Positions 17,929-28,536 of a stretch of 64,000 nt of DNA are shown here, piece after piece. The notes beneath the pieces were generated by a model, which searched no databases, was not told the origin of the DNA, and was given only the letters and a program-made list of their open reading frames with translations. Both the position numbers and the translations under genes were made by a program. The stretch is from Halomonas denitrificans (GTDB lineage: Bacteria > Pseudomonadota > Gammaproteobacteria > Pseudomonadales > Halomonadaceae): NCBI RefSeq assembly GCF_003056305.1, contig NZ_PYVX01000004.1:62001-126000 (forward strand), in the 5' to 3' direction. How positions within the stretch are numbered: position 1 is the first letter of the stretch; every line of letters starts with the position of its first letter.

Positions 17929-19645
17929 CGGCGGTCTCCCGCGCGGGGGCGGCCTCGAGCGCCAGCCGGCGATCGGCCAGCGCCAGAAGCGCCGGATGGT
18001 GGGTGGCGATGACCAGGGTGCGTCCCTCGGCGGCCAGCCGCGCCAGGGCCTCGATCACCCGCGCCTCGGTCCGGGCGTCGAGGCTCGCGGTGGGCTCGTC
18101 GAGCAGTACCAGCGGCGCCGGCGAGAGGAACACCCGGGCGAGTGCCAGGCGCTGCACCTGGCCCCCGGAGAGCCCCTCGCCCCGCTCGCCCAGCGCCGTC
18201 TCGAGCCCGTCGGGCAGGCGCGCCAGCAGCGCGGCGAGCCCGGCCCGGTCGAGCGCCTCGCGCATCTGGTCGTCACTGGCCTGGGGCGCGGCGAGGCGCA
18301 GGTTGTCGGCGAGGCTCCCCTGGACCAGCAGCGGGCGCTGGTCGAGCCAGGCGAAGCCGGCCTCGGCGGCGAGCCGCCGCTCGCCCTCGGTCGGGTCGAG
18401 AAAGCCCGCCATCAGCTGCAGCAGGCTCGACTTGCCGGCCCCGGAGGGCCCCGTCACCACCAGCGTCTCGCCCCGCGCGAGGCGCAGGTCCAGGGGCCCG
18501 AGGATCCGGCCGCGCCCGGCGTGGGCGACGGTCGCACCCTCGAGCTCGAGCAGCACACCGGGCGACGCGGGTCGCGGGGGCGCGCTTCTCTCGCCGGAGC
18601 CCTCGACGGGCCCGGCGCCGCGCCCGGCGTCGGGCGTCTCCTGGAGCAGGGTCACCAGGCCCGCGGCCGCCCCCAGGGCCGCGGCCCGGTCGTGGTAGTG
18701 CTGGGCGAGGCTTCGCAGCGGCTGGAAGAACTCCGGCGCCAGCAGCAGCACCAGCAGGCCGGTGAAGAGCGTCAGCTCGTCCGCCGGCCCGTACTCGATG
18801 TAGCCCAGCAGCCCGAAGCCGACGTAGATCGCCACCACGGCGATGGCCACCGAGGAGAAGAACTCCAGCACCGCCGAGGAGAGGAAGGCTAGGCGCAGGG
18901 TGCGCATGCTGCGCCGCCGGTAGTCGTCGGCCACCGCCTCCACCTCGCGGGTGGCCTGGGCGGTGCGCCCGAAGAGCTGCAGGGTGGTGATGCCGCGCAC
19001 CCGGTCGATGAAGTGCCCGGCCAGGCGTGCCACGGCCACGAACTGCTCCCGGTTCAGGCGCTCGGCTCCCATGCCCACCAGCGCCATGAACAGCGGGATC
19101 AGCGGGGCGGCGACCAGCAGGAAGAGCGCGGCCAGCCAATCGAGCCAGGCGACCACGACGAGGATCGTCAGCGGGATCGCCACCGCCAGCGTCTGCTGGG
19201 GCAGATAGCGGGCGAAGTAGCCGTCCAGGGCCTCGACCTGGTCGACCAGACGCTGGGCGAGCCCCGCGCCGTGGTGGCCGGTGAGGCGCACCGGCCCCAG
19301 GCGCTCCAGGTGATCGAGCAGCTCGGCCCGAGCCCGCCGGCGGATGCCCAGGCTCGCCGCCTGGCCCGCCACCTCCTGGCCCCACTGGGCCAGCGCCCGC
19401 AGGCAGAGCGTGGCCGCGAGGCCCGCCCCCCAGGGGATGAGATCATCAAGCGCTCGCTCGTCGACCAGCAGGGCGCTGATCAGCCCGGCGAGCAGCGCCA
19501 TCTGGACGATGGTGGCGAGCCCGAACGCCCCGCCGGCGAGCAGCGCCAGGCGATGGTGGCGCCGCTCCCCGGCGGCGAGCCGCGACAGCCACGCCCGGGC
19601 CGCGGGCCCGGGTGCGTCGGCGTCGGCCTCGCTCTCGACCCTCAC
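17921..19645 (-). CDS. cydD: cytochrome bd assembly ABC exporter subunit CydD
   Basis: A 574-residue ABC half transporter: membrane domain to about residue 300 (ALAQWGQEVAGQAASLGIRR), then an ATPase domain with GPSGAGKSSLLQ, LSGGQVQRLALARVFL and LVLLDEPTASLD. It is the partner of CydC. Translation appears to begin at a GTG one base after the cioB stop, with GAAGG about a dozen bases upstream, so it is coupled to the oxidase genes. No small cydX-type gene fits between the oxidase and cydD. Confidence 0.9.
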   Translation of the reverse strand: MRVESEADADAPGPAARAWLSRLAAGERRHHRLALLAGGAFGLATIVQMALLAGLISALLVDERALDDLIPWGAGLAATLCLRALAQWGQEVAGQAASLGIRRRARAELLDHLERLGPVRLTGHHGAGLAQRLVDQVEALDGYFARYLPQQTLAVAIPLTILVVVAWLDWLAALFLLVAAPLIPLFMALVGMGAERLNREQFVAVARLAGHFIDRVRGITTLQLFGRTAQATREVEAVADDYRRRSMRTLRLAFLSSAVLEFFSSVAIAVVAIYVGFGLLGYIEYGPADELTLFTGLLVLLLAPEFFQPLRSLAQHYHDRAAALGAAAGLVTLLQETPDAGRGAGPVEGSGERSAPPRPASPGVLLELEGATVAHAGRGRILGPLDLRLARGETLVVTGPSGAGKSSLLQLMAGFLDPTEGERRLAAEAGFAWLDQRPLLVQGSLADNLRLAAPQASDDQMREALDRAGLAALLARLPDGLETALGERGEGLSGGQVQRLALARVFLSPAPLVLLDEPTASLDARTEARVIEALARLAAEGRTLVIATHHPALLALADRRLALEAAPARETADA

Positions 19646-19646
19646 C

Positions 19647-20648
19647 TCAGTGGTAGCCTTCGCCGGGGCGGACCTTGCCGCGGAACACCCAGTAGGACCA
19701 GGCGGTGTAGGCCAGCACGATGGGGATCACGAAGAGCACGCCGATCAGCAGGAAGAGCTGGGAGCCCGGGTCGGAGGCGGCGTCCCAGATGGTGTAGTCC
19801 GGCGGCACGATGACCGGCCACTTGCTGACCACGAGCCCCAGGTAGGTGAAGAAGAAGAGCCCCAGGGTGGCGAGGAAGGGCTGCCCCTCGCGGCGCTGGC
19901 GGACGGCGCGCCACAGGAGTCCCGCGCAGACGAGCGCCAGGGCCGGGAAGATCCAGATCAGCTGCAGGTGCCCGAACCAGCGCTCGCGCACGGCGCCGTC
20001 GACGAAGGGCGTCCAGAGGCTGATGATCACGAACACCCCGAGCACCGCCAGCAGCAGCCGGGGCGCGAGCCGATAGGCCCACTCCTGCAGCGCCCCCTCG
20101 GTCTTCAGGATCAGCCAGGTGGCGCCGAGCAGCGCGTAGCCGGCCATCAGCCCCAGGCCCGTGAGCACGCTGAAGGGGGTCAGCCAGTCGAAGGGACCGC
20201 CGACGTAGACGAAGTCCTCGACGGGGAAGCCCCGGATGTAGGCCCCCACGACCACGCCCTGGGCGAAGGCCGCCACCGCCGAGCCCCAGCAGAAGGCGCG
20301 GTTCCACCAGTGGCGGTTGCGGCGAGACTTGAAGCGGAACTCGAAGGCGATGCCGCGAAAGATCAGCCCGGCGAGCATCAGGAAGACGCCGAGGTAGAGC
20401 GCCGGCAGGAACACCGAGTAGACCAGCGGGAAGGCCCCCAACAGCCCCGCCCCGCCGAGCACCAGCCAGGTCTCGTTGCCGTCCCACACCGGCGCCACGG
20501 TGTTCATCATCACGTCCCGGGATTCTTCATCCGGGGCGAAGGGAAAGAGGATCCCCACGCCCAGGTCGAAGCCGTCCATCAGCACGTACATCATCACCCC
20601 GAAGCCGATGATCACGGCCCAGATGAGACTCAGGTCGAACATGGCCAT
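19647..20648 (-). CDS. cioB: cytochrome bd (CIO-type) ubiquinol oxidase subunit II
   Basis: A 333-residue integral membrane protein of the CydB family. It contains the conserved VLMDGFDLGVGILFPF and WDGNETWLVLGGAGLLGAFP and about eight to nine hydrophobic helices. It is the structural partner of subunit I in the bd-type quinol oxidase. A GGAGGAG site seven bases before the ATG at 20648 fixes the start, 3 bases after the cioA stop. The length of about 333 fits the CioB group rather than E. coli CydB (379). Confidence 0.92.
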   Translation of the reverse strand: MAMFDLSLIWAVIIGFGVMMYVLMDGFDLGVGILFPFAPDEESRDVMMNTVAPVWDGNETWLVLGGAGLLGAFPLVYSVFLPALYLGVFLMLAGLIFRGIAFEFRFKSRRNRHWWNRAFCWGSAVAAFAQGVVVGAYIRGFPVEDFVYVGGPFDWLTPFSVLTGLGLMAGYALLGATWLILKTEGALQEWAYRLAPRLLLAVLGVFVIISLWTPFVDGAVRERWFGHLQLIWIFPALALVCAGLLWRAVRQRREGQPFLATLGLFFFTYLGLVVSKWPVIVPPDYTIWDAASDPGSQLFLLIGVLFVIPIVLAYTAWSYWVFRGKVRPGEGYH

Positions 20649-20651
20649 GGG

Positions 20652-22061
20652 TCAGCTCCTCCCCGGTTGGCTGGAAGCGTCCTCGAAGGGCACGTGGGAG
20701 GCCGACAGCGGTCGCTTGGGCCGCTCGACCTCGCCGTCGTGGGCGGCCTCGGGCAGCATGCCCTGGCGGACCACCCGGGTCAGGTAGTAGACCCCGCAGC
20801 AGAAGACCACGGCGTAGACGGCCATGTAGCCGAGCAGCGTGAACAGCGCCATGCCGCCGGTCAGCGAGGGGGTGAGCCCCTCGGCGTGGCTCATCAGACC
20901 GTAGACCAGCCAGGGGGCACGCCCGGTCTCGGTGACCACCCAGCCGGCCAGCACCGCGACGAAGGGAGTCACGGTCATCACGCGCATCAGCTGCAGGAAG
21001 CCGCGATGCTCATAGACCCGGCCGCCGCGACGCAGCCAGAGGCCGGCCAGCGCCACGGCGATCATCGCCAGGCCCAGGGCCACCATGATCCGAAACGCCC
21101 AGAAGACGATCCACACCGGCGGCTGCTCCTCGGGGGGCACCTCGCCGATGCCCGGCACCTCGCCCTCGGCGTCGTGGGTCAGGATGAGGCTCGCGAGGCT
21201 CGGGATGCCGATCTCGAGGCGGTTCTCCTGGGCCTCCTGGTCGGGCCAGGCGAACAGCAGCAGCGGCGTGTTCGCACTGCGCTCCCAGTTGCCCTCCATG
21301 GCGGCCACCTTGGTCGGCTGGTGCTCCAGGGTGTTGAGGCCGTGGAAGTCCCCCACCACCGCCTGGGTCGGCGCCAGCACCAGCAGCAGCCACAGGCACA
21401 TGGAGAGCGCCTTGCGGTTGGCCTCGCGGTCGCGGCCGATCAGCAGGTACCAGGCGCTGACCCCGGCCACCACGAAGCCGCCGGTGAGGAACGACGCCAG
21501 CACCATGTGGGTGAAGCGGTACGGGAAGGAGGGGTTGAAGATCGCCGCGCTCCAGTCGGTGACGTGGAAGCGCCCCTCGATCAGCTCGACGCCGGCCGGG
21601 GTCTGCATCCAGCCGTTGGCCGAGAGGATCCAGAACGAGGAGATGAAGGTGCCAATGGCGACCATGATGGCGGCGAAGAGGTGCACGCCCTGGGGCACCT
21701 TGCCGCGGCCGAACAGCAGCACCCCGAGGAAGGCCGCCTCCAGGAAGAAGGCCGTGACCACCTCGTAGCTCAGTACCGGGCCGAGGAAGTTCGACGCCGC
21801 CAGGGAGAAGTTGCTCCAGTTGGTGCCGAACTGGAAGGACATGACGATGCCCGAGACCACGCCCATGCCGAAGACCACGGCGAAGACCTTGGTCCAGAAC
21901 AGCGCCAGGCGATCCCAGGCGGGGTTGTCGGTCTTGAAGAAGAGCCCGTTGAGCAGGGCGATATAGGATGCCAGGCCGATGGTGAACACCGGGAAGATGG
22001 CGTGAAAGGCGACCACGAAGGCGAACTGCAGTCGCGACAGCAGCAGGGGATCCAGTTCCAT
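20652..22061 (-). CDS. cioA: cytochrome bd (cyanide-insensitive type) ubiquinol oxidase subunit I
   Basis: A 469-residue subunit I. His20 and the His of YRFTHMVLASF correspond to the axial heme ligands. The quinol loop (GDFHGLNTLEHQPTKVAAMEG) is followed by a short Q-loop and TETGRAPW. The short Q-loop and GRAPW, against GRQPW and a long loop in E. coli CydA, place it with CioA, the cyanide-insensitive oxidase of pseudomonads. It oxidises ubiquinol and reduces O2 without pumping protons. The ATG at 22061 follows GAGGAG; the open frame upstream was not used. It is first in cioA-cioB-cydD-cydC. Confidence 0.92.
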   Translation of the reverse strand: MELDPLLLSRLQFAFVVAFHAIFPVFTIGLASYIALLNGLFFKTDNPAWDRLALFWTKVFAVVFGMGVVSGIVMSFQFGTNWSNFSLAASNFLGPVLSYEVVTAFFLEAAFLGVLLFGRGKVPQGVHLFAAIMVAIGTFISSFWILSANGWMQTPAGVELIEGRFHVTDWSAAIFNPSFPYRFTHMVLASFLTGGFVVAGVSAWYLLIGRDREANRKALSMCLWLLLVLAPTQAVVGDFHGLNTLEHQPTKVAAMEGNWERSANTPLLLFAWPDQEAQENRLEIGIPSLASLILTHDAEGEVPGIGEVPPEEQPPVWIVFWAFRIMVALGLAMIAVALAGLWLRRGGRVYEHRGFLQLMRVMTVTPFVAVLAGWVVTETGRAPWLVYGLMSHAEGLTPSLTGGMALFTLLGYMAVYAVVFCCGVYYLTRVVRQGMLPEAAHDGEVERPKRPLSASHVPFEDASSQPGRS

Positions 22062-22197
22062 GACGCACTCCTCGTTCCTGCGAAGGACATTCGCAAGGGA
22101 TGCGCAGGCACTCGTCGTGCTCTTGTACTTGGGGTGCCGCTCGACAACACCCTGTCGCATTCCTCCTCACACCGCTCCCAGACTAGCCGACGAGGGC

Positions 22198-22214
22198 GAT
22201 AGAAAGCGCCTATC
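22198..22214. promoter_or_regulatory. small inverted repeat upstream of cioA
   Basis: GATAG and CTATC form a 5-bp inverted repeat with a 7-base spacer in the 286-base cioA/antiporter gap. It lies about 140 bases before the cioA start. No FNR/Anr-type TTGAT-N4-ATCAA box was seen in the gap, nor a convincing promoter, so any role is open. Confidence 0.25.
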
Positions 22215-22347
22215 AAGGCGATGCCCACCGCCGGCGAGCCCGGGAAGCGCTCGTGAGGCGCATCCTACGCCCGCGTCGTGACGGCTGTCAGGCGCTTCGC
22301 GAGGGTCATCGCGCGTCGCATTGTCGCAGCGGGCTATTGCAAAGGAT

Positions 22348-23328
22348 TCAGCCGCCGCCCCCGACCACCAGGCTGATCATGTAGGCGGTGTAGCCAAGGA
22401 ACATCGCCAGCAGCGCGGCGCCCTCATAGCGGTTGATGCGCCCCGGCCGGCCGCGCCAGCCGATGGCGAAGAACGCCATCGTCGCGGTCATGACCGTCAT
22501 CAGGCTCCAGTCGCGCAGCAGCACCTCGCCGCCGGCCTCGATGGGCGCGATCACCGCGGCCAGCCCCACCACCCCCAGGGTGTTGAAGAGGTTCGAGCCG
22601 ACCACGTTGCCAAGCACCAGGTCATGCTCGCCCCGGCGCAGGGCGCTGATCGAGGAGGCGAGCTCCGGCAGCGACGTGCCCACGGCCACCACCGTCAGGC
22701 CGATCACCAGGTCGCTGACGCCGAACCCCTGGGCGATGGCCACCGCCCCCCACACCAGCACCCGGGAGCTGACCACCAGCAGCACCAGGCCCACGCCGGT
22801 CCAGACCAGCCCGGCCTTCAGCGACATGGGGTGGGCCTGCAGGCTCTCTTCGGTGTCGCTGCCGAGCACGTCGCTCCCCTGGCGCATGCCGAGGTAGATG
22901 CTGTAGCCGATGAAGGCGGCCAGCAGCCCCAGCAACAGCGTGCCCTCGAGCCGGTCGATCACACCGCCCCACAGCAGCGCAGCGGAGCCCAGGGTGACGG
23001 CGCCCAGCACCGGCAGCTCGCGACGCACCACGCCGGAGTGCACCGCCAGCGGCGAGATCAGCGCCACCAGGCCCAGGATCAGGCCGATGTTGGCGATGTT
23101 GGAGCCGTAGGCGTTGCCCAGCGCCAGGCCGGGATTGCCCTGGCTGGCCGCCAGGGCCGAGACCACCAGCTCCGGGGCCGAGGTGCCGAAGCCGATCACC
23201 AGCATGCCGATCAGCAACGGCGAGAGCCCCAGTCGCGCCGAGGTCGCCGCGGCCCCGTCGACGAAGCGCTCGGCGCTCCACACCAGCAGGACCAGGCCTG
23301 CCACCACCGCTATCGCGGGCACTATCAT
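22348..23328 (-). CDS. calcium/sodium antiporter, CaCA family (YrbG-like)
   Basis: A 326-residue membrane protein with the two inverted alpha repeats of the CaCA superfamily: GFGTSAPELVVSALAA with GNAYGSNIANIGLILG in the first half, and AVGTSLPELASSISA with GNVVGSNLFNTLGVVG in the second. About ten helices are visible. This pattern predicts exchange of Ca2+ against Na+ or H+ across the inner membrane. A GAGGAG ribosome site precedes the ATG. It is not clearly co-transcribed with cioA, since 286 bases separate them. Confidence 0.9.
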   Translation of the reverse strand: MIVPAIAVVAGLVLLVWSAERFVDGAAATSARLGLSPLLIGMLVIGFGTSAPELVVSALAASQGNPGLALGNAYGSNIANIGLILGLVALISPLAVHSGVVRRELPVLGAVTLGSAALLWGGVIDRLEGTLLLGLLAAFIGYSIYLGMRQGSDVLGSDTEESLQAHPMSLKAGLVWTGVGLVLLVVSSRVLVWGAVAIAQGFGVSDLVIGLTVVAVGTSLPELASSISALRRGEHDLVLGNVVGSNLFNTLGVVGLAAVIAPIEAGGEVLLRDWSLMTVMTATMAFFAIGWRGRPGRINRYEGAALLAMFLGYTAYMISLVVGGGG

Positions 23329-23437
23329 GTCGTCTCCTCGGGTACATTCAGGCGTGCATGTTTGACTATGGTGCCCCCCGCGTCAACGTGACACACTTTC
23401 CCGGTGACGACATCACCGCCAGGAGACCCCCATCGCC

Positions 23438-24787
23438 GTGCCCAGGCCTGTCCTACGCGCCCCTACCCTGCCCCGCGGCACCCCGCTGGTGGATCGCTCG
23501 CCGCCGGAGACGCGCACCTCGCGGCGCCGGCTGCGGGCCTGCCACGAGTGCGACTGGATGACGGCCCTGCCGCCGCTGCACGGCGGCGAGAGGGCCGAGT
23601 GCCCGCGCTGCGGCCACGTGCTGGCCACCCGCCACCGCCAGCCGGCCCAGCGCAGCATGGCGCTGGCGCTGGCCTCGCTGGTCGCCCTGGCGCTGGCCGT
23701 CTCCTTCCCCTTCATCAGCTTCACCGTCAGCGGCATCGGCAATCGCATCGAGCTGACCCAGACCGCCACCACCCTGATCGGCTTTCACCAGCCGCTGGTG
23801 GCGATCGCGGTGGTGCTGACCATCGGCGTGCTGCCCGCCGTCTACCTGGTGGGCGTGGTGTGGCTGCAGGCCGGGCTGCTGCGCGGGGAGCCGCTGCCGG
23901 CGAGCCGCAGCATCGCCCGCTCGCTCGCCCACCTGCACCCCTGGATGATGGCCGACGTCTTCATCGTCGGGGCCCTGGTGAGCCTCATCAAGATCGCCGC
24001 CATGGCCGAGGTGGGGCTCGGCATCTCCTTCTGGGCCTTCTGCGCCTTCGCGCTGCTGCTGCTGCTGACCACTCAGTCGCTGGACGCCGACTGGATGTGG
24101 TTCTCCCTGGCCGGCGAGCCCCTGGCGCCGAAGGGCGCCCGCACCGGCGAGACCGCCGCCCCCCAGGGGCTGGCCGGCTGCGCCACCTGCGGCCTGGTCA
24201 ATCGCCTCGACGCCGCCGGCCACGGCCGCTGCCGCCGTTGCAGCGAGCGCCTGCATGCCCGCAAGCCCGACAGCCTGCAGCGCACCTGGGCACTGCTGGC
24301 GGCCGCCACGCTGATGTACGTGCCGGCCAACCTCTACCCGATCATGACCACCACCAGCCTCGGTCACGACACCCCCTCCACCATCATCGGCGGCGTGGTG
24401 CAGCTGCTGCAGATGGGCTCCTGGCCGGTGGCGGCGGTGATCTTCGTCGCCAGCGTGATCGTGCCGGTGGGCAAGCTGGTGGCCCTGGCCTGGCTCTGCC
24501 TGGTGGTGAAGCGCAGCGACGAGCTCAACGCGGCGACCCGCACGCGGCTCTACCGGCTCACGGAATTCATCGGTCGCTGGTCGATGGTCGACGTCTTCGT
24601 GGTGGCGATCCTGGTGGCGCTGATCCGCGCCGGCGCCCTGCTGTCGATCACCCCCGGCCCCGCGGCGCTGGCCTTCGGCGCGGTGGTGGTGCTGACCATG
24701 CTCGCCGCCATGACCTTCGATCCCCGACTGCTCTGGGACGCGCCGCTGCCGCGTGATGCCCGACCCGCCCAAGGAGCGACGCCATGA
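23438..24787 (+). CDS. pqiA: PqiA, membrane partner of the MCE protein PqiB
   Basis: A 449-residue inner-membrane protein made of two PqiA domains, each led by a zinc ribbon: CHECDW with CPRCG near residue 35, and CATCGLVNR with CRRC near 250. Each is followed by four hydrophobic helices. PqiABC is a lipid-trafficking system of the cell envelope, paraquat-inducible in E. coli. The start appears to be a GTG, with AGGAG about 12 bases upstream, somewhat long. No ATG exists in frame before the first zinc ribbon. Confidence 0.9.
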   Translation: MPRPVLRAPTLPRGTPLVDRSPPETRTSRRRLRACHECDWMTALPPLHGGERAECPRCGHVLATRHRQPAQRSMALALASLVALALAVSFPFISFTVSGIGNRIELTQTATTLIGFHQPLVAIAVVLTIGVLPAVYLVGVVWLQAGLLRGEPLPASRSIARSLAHLHPWMMADVFIVGALVSLIKIAAMAEVGLGISFWAFCAFALLLLLTTQSLDADWMWFSLAGEPLAPKGARTGETAAPQGLAGCATCGLVNRLDAAGHGRCRRCSERLHARKPDSLQRTWALLAAATLMYVPANLYPIMTTTSLGHDTPSTIIGGVVQLLQMGSWPVAAVIFVASVIVPVGKLVALAWLCLVVKRSDELNAATRTRLYRLTEFIGRWSMVDVFVVAILVALIRAGALLSITPGPAALAFGAVVVLTMLAAMTFDPRLLWDAPLPRDARPAQGATP

Positions 24788-26484
24788 CCGACACTCCCGC
24801 CCCGCCCGAGCGAGACGGGCAGCGCGCACGCGCCACGCCCCAGGCCCGGCTGTCGCCGATCTGGATCGTGCCCATCGTGGCGATCCTGATCGGTGCCTGG
24901 CTGGTCTTCGACAACTACCGCAGCCGCGGGCCCGAGATCACCCTGGTCACCGACAGCGCCGAGGGGATCGAGGCCGGCAATACCCTGATCAAGACCCGCA
25001 ACGTCGAGGTCGGGCGGGTCGAGCGGGTACACCTCTCGGAGGATCTGACCCGGGCGGTGATCACCGCCCGCATGAGCCCCGACACCGACGACATGCTGGT
25101 CGAGGACAGCCGCTTCTGGGTGGTCAAGCCGCGCATCGGCCGCGAGGGGATCAGCGGCCTGGGCACGGTGCTCTCCGGCGCCTACATCCAGCTCGAGCCG
25201 GGCCAGAGCGAGATCGACGCCCGGGAGTTCGAGGTCAGCGACCAGCCGCCGGTCTCGCCGGCCGGCGCCGAGGGGCTGCGCATCAACCTGATCAGCCAGC
25301 TCGGCGACGCGCCGAGCGTCGGCGACCCGGTCACCTTCCAGGGCCTCACCGTCGGCCGCGTCGAGGAGGCCAACTTCGACGGCACTACCCGGCGCATGCA
25401 CCATCGCCTGTTCATCGAGAGCCCCTACCACGAGCTGGTCACCGACGGCACCCGCTTCTGGGCCGCCAGCGGCGTCGACGTGCGCCTCGACTCCGAGGGC
25501 TTTAGGGTCAACATCGACTCCATGGAGGCGCTGATCGGCGGCGGCGTCACCTTCGGCGTACCCGAGGACCTCCCCCAGGGCAGGCCCGTGGACGAGGACA
25601 CCACCTTCACCCTCTACCCCGACGAGGAGAGCGCCCGCCAGGGCACCTTCAGCCGCTACTTGGAGTACGTGCTGCTCATCGAGGACACCGTGCGCGGCCT
25701 CTCCCGGGGGGCACCGGTGGAGTTTCGCGGCGTGCGGGTCGGCACCGTGGCCGCCGTGCCCTGGCAGTTCACCGCCCCCCAGCCCGACTCCCGCGACAAC
25801 TTCGCCATCCCGGTGCTGATCCGCATCGAGCCCCAGCGCCTGGGCGTCGACGCCGAGGCGCTGGACCTCGAGCAGTGGCGGACGCGCTTCGAACGGCTCT
25901 TCGGGCTGGGGCTCACGGCCTCGCTGAAGAGCGGCAGCCTGCTCACCGGGGCGCTGTTCGTCGACCTCAACTTCCAGCGCAACGAGGCGGGCGAGCCGGA
26001 GGTCGAGTACGTCGCCGAGAGCTTCGCCGAGCGCACCGTCTTCCCCACGACCTCCAGCGGCCTGGCCCAGATCCAGGCGCAGGTGACGGCCCTGCTCGAC
26101 AAGCTCAACGGCCTGGAGCTCGAGTCGCTGCTAGCCGGGCTCGACCGCAACCTCGACGCCTCCGAGGCCACCCTCGAGGAGGTGAAGTCGCTCACCGCGA
26201 GCGTGCGCGGCCTGGTCGAGGAGCCCGGCCTGCGCGAGCTGCCCGGCACCCTCAACGCCACCCTCGAGTCGCTGCGCACCACCCTCGACGGCGTGTCGCC
26301 CCAGTCCCGCGCCTACCGCGACGTCAGCACGACGCTGGAGCAGCTCGAGCGCCTGCTGCGCGACCTGCAGCCCACCGCGCGCACCCTGCGCGACAACCCC
26401 AGCGCCCTGCTCTTCGATCGACTGGACACCGAGGACCCGATCCCCCGGGCGCCGACCTCCACCCCGCAAGGAAGCTCGCCATGA
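24784..26484 (+). CDS. pqiB: PqiB, MCE-domain lipid-transport protein
   Basis: A 566-residue protein with one N-terminal transmembrane helix (about 22-42, SPIWIVPIVAILIGAWLVF) and three successive MCE/MlaD domains in the periplasm. A predicted helical C-terminal section follows (LDKLNGLELESLLAGLDRN onward), as in E. coli PqiB, whose MCE rings and C-terminal needle span the periplasm. The ATG overlaps the pqiA stop (ATGA). Together with PqiA and PqiC it should move lipids between the two membranes. Confidence 0.92.
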   Translation: MTDTPAPPERDGQRARATPQARLSPIWIVPIVAILIGAWLVFDNYRSRGPEITLVTDSAEGIEAGNTLIKTRNVEVGRVERVHLSEDLTRAVITARMSPDTDDMLVEDSRFWVVKPRIGREGISGLGTVLSGAYIQLEPGQSEIDAREFEVSDQPPVSPAGAEGLRINLISQLGDAPSVGDPVTFQGLTVGRVEEANFDGTTRRMHHRLFIESPYHELVTDGTRFWAASGVDVRLDSEGFRVNIDSMEALIGGGVTFGVPEDLPQGRPVDEDTTFTLYPDEESARQGTFSRYLEYVLLIEDTVRGLSRGAPVEFRGVRVGTVAAVPWQFTAPQPDSRDNFAIPVLIRIEPQRLGVDAEALDLEQWRTRFERLFGLGLTASLKSGSLLTGALFVDLNFQRNEAGEPEVEYVAESFAERTVFPTTSSGLAQIQAQVTALLDKLNGLELESLLAGLDRNLDASEATLEEVKSLTASVRGLVEEPGLRELPGTLNATLESLRTTLDGVSPQSRAYRDVSTTLEQLERLLRDLQPTARTLRDNPSALLFDRLDTEDPIPRAPTSTPQGSSP

Positions 26485-27074
26485 CCCCGATCAAGGCCCT
26501 CGCCGCGGCCCTGGCTGCGCTGTGGCTGGCCGGCTGCGCCACCGATGCCCCACCGGCCAACCGCTACACCCTGCCGGATGACGCCCTGGCGGCCCCCGCC
26601 GCGCTGGCCGGGGCAGAGGCCGACCACCGCCTGATCGTCGCCCAGCCGAGCCTGGCGCGCTTCCTGGCGGTCGACGGCCTGGTCCTGCAGCTCGACGACA
26701 TCACCTTGAACGAGGCGAGCCGCCACCTCTGGGCCGAGCCCCTCGGGCTGCAGCTCGAGCGCCGCCTGAGGGCACGCCTGGCGGCCCGCCTGCCGGACAC
26801 CCGCATCCTCGGCGAGACCGCCGGCGAGCCCCGGGAGGCCGCCGCCACCCTGCGCCTCACGGTGGACCGCTTCCAGGGCCGCTTTGATGGCCAGGCGGTG
26901 GTGGCGGGCCAGTGGCAGCTGCGCGACGCCGAGGGCGCCCTGCAGGCGCTCTCCCCCTTCGCGGTCGAGGTGCCCCTGGCCCGCGACGGCTATCCCGCCC
27001 TGGTCCGCGCCCTGGGCCGCGGCTGGGATACGGCGGTCGACGAGATCGCCGGCGAAATCAAACGGCTGCGCTGA
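26481..27074 (+). CDS. pqiC: PqiC-like outer-membrane lipoprotein
   Basis: A 197-residue protein with a lipoprotein signal (ALAALWLAGC), predicting acylation at Cys18 and transport to the outer membrane. An ABC-type auxiliary/PqiC domain (DUF330) follows, with the typical NRYTLPDDAL at the mature N-terminus. The start overlaps the pqiB stop (ATGA), and AAGGAAG precedes it. It would anchor the PqiB needle at the outer membrane. Confidence 0.88.
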   Translation: MTPIKALAAALAALWLAGCATDAPPANRYTLPDDALAAPAALAGAEADHRLIVAQPSLARFLAVDGLVLQLDDITLNEASRHLWAEPLGLQLERRLRARLAARLPDTRILGETAGEPREAAATLRLTVDRFQGRFDGQAVVAGQWQLRDAEGALQALSPFAVEVPLARDGYPALVRALGRGWDTAVDEIAGEIKRLR

Positions 27075-27085
27075 CGCACGCGCTG

Positions 27086-27181
27086 TGGCATACTGCGCGC
27101 CACGCGGCGATCGATGGTCCCTCCTGCCGCGATTCCTTTTCCACGCCTTGGCCAGGGACTGACCGCGTCGATACGACGCGG
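27086..27181 (+). promoter_or_regulatory. possible rhlE promoter and leader hairpin
   Basis: TG-G-CATACT (27086-27094) resembles an extended -10 element. A transcript starting near 27101 would have a leader of about 110 bases containing a perfect 8-bp hairpin (CCGCGTCG/CGACGCGG, 27163-27181). No -35 was found. Structured long leaders are common in DEAD-box helicase mRNAs, but function here is only inferred. Confidence 0.35.
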
Positions 27182-27210
27182 CGCGACCAGGGCGTCTCTG
27201 CGGAGACCGC

Positions 27211-28518
<1,308 letters not shown>

Positions 28519-28536
28519 TCGCCGACCCGACGGCCT

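Noticed and set aside
19640..19650. cydX-like small gene between cioB and cydD
   Set aside because: Only one base separates the cioB stop from the cydD GTG.
22062..22347. FNR/Anr box for cioA
   Set aside because: TTGAT occurs on the minus strand, but its partner ATCAA at four-base spacing is absent. Only a 5-bp inverted repeat was kept, at low confidence.
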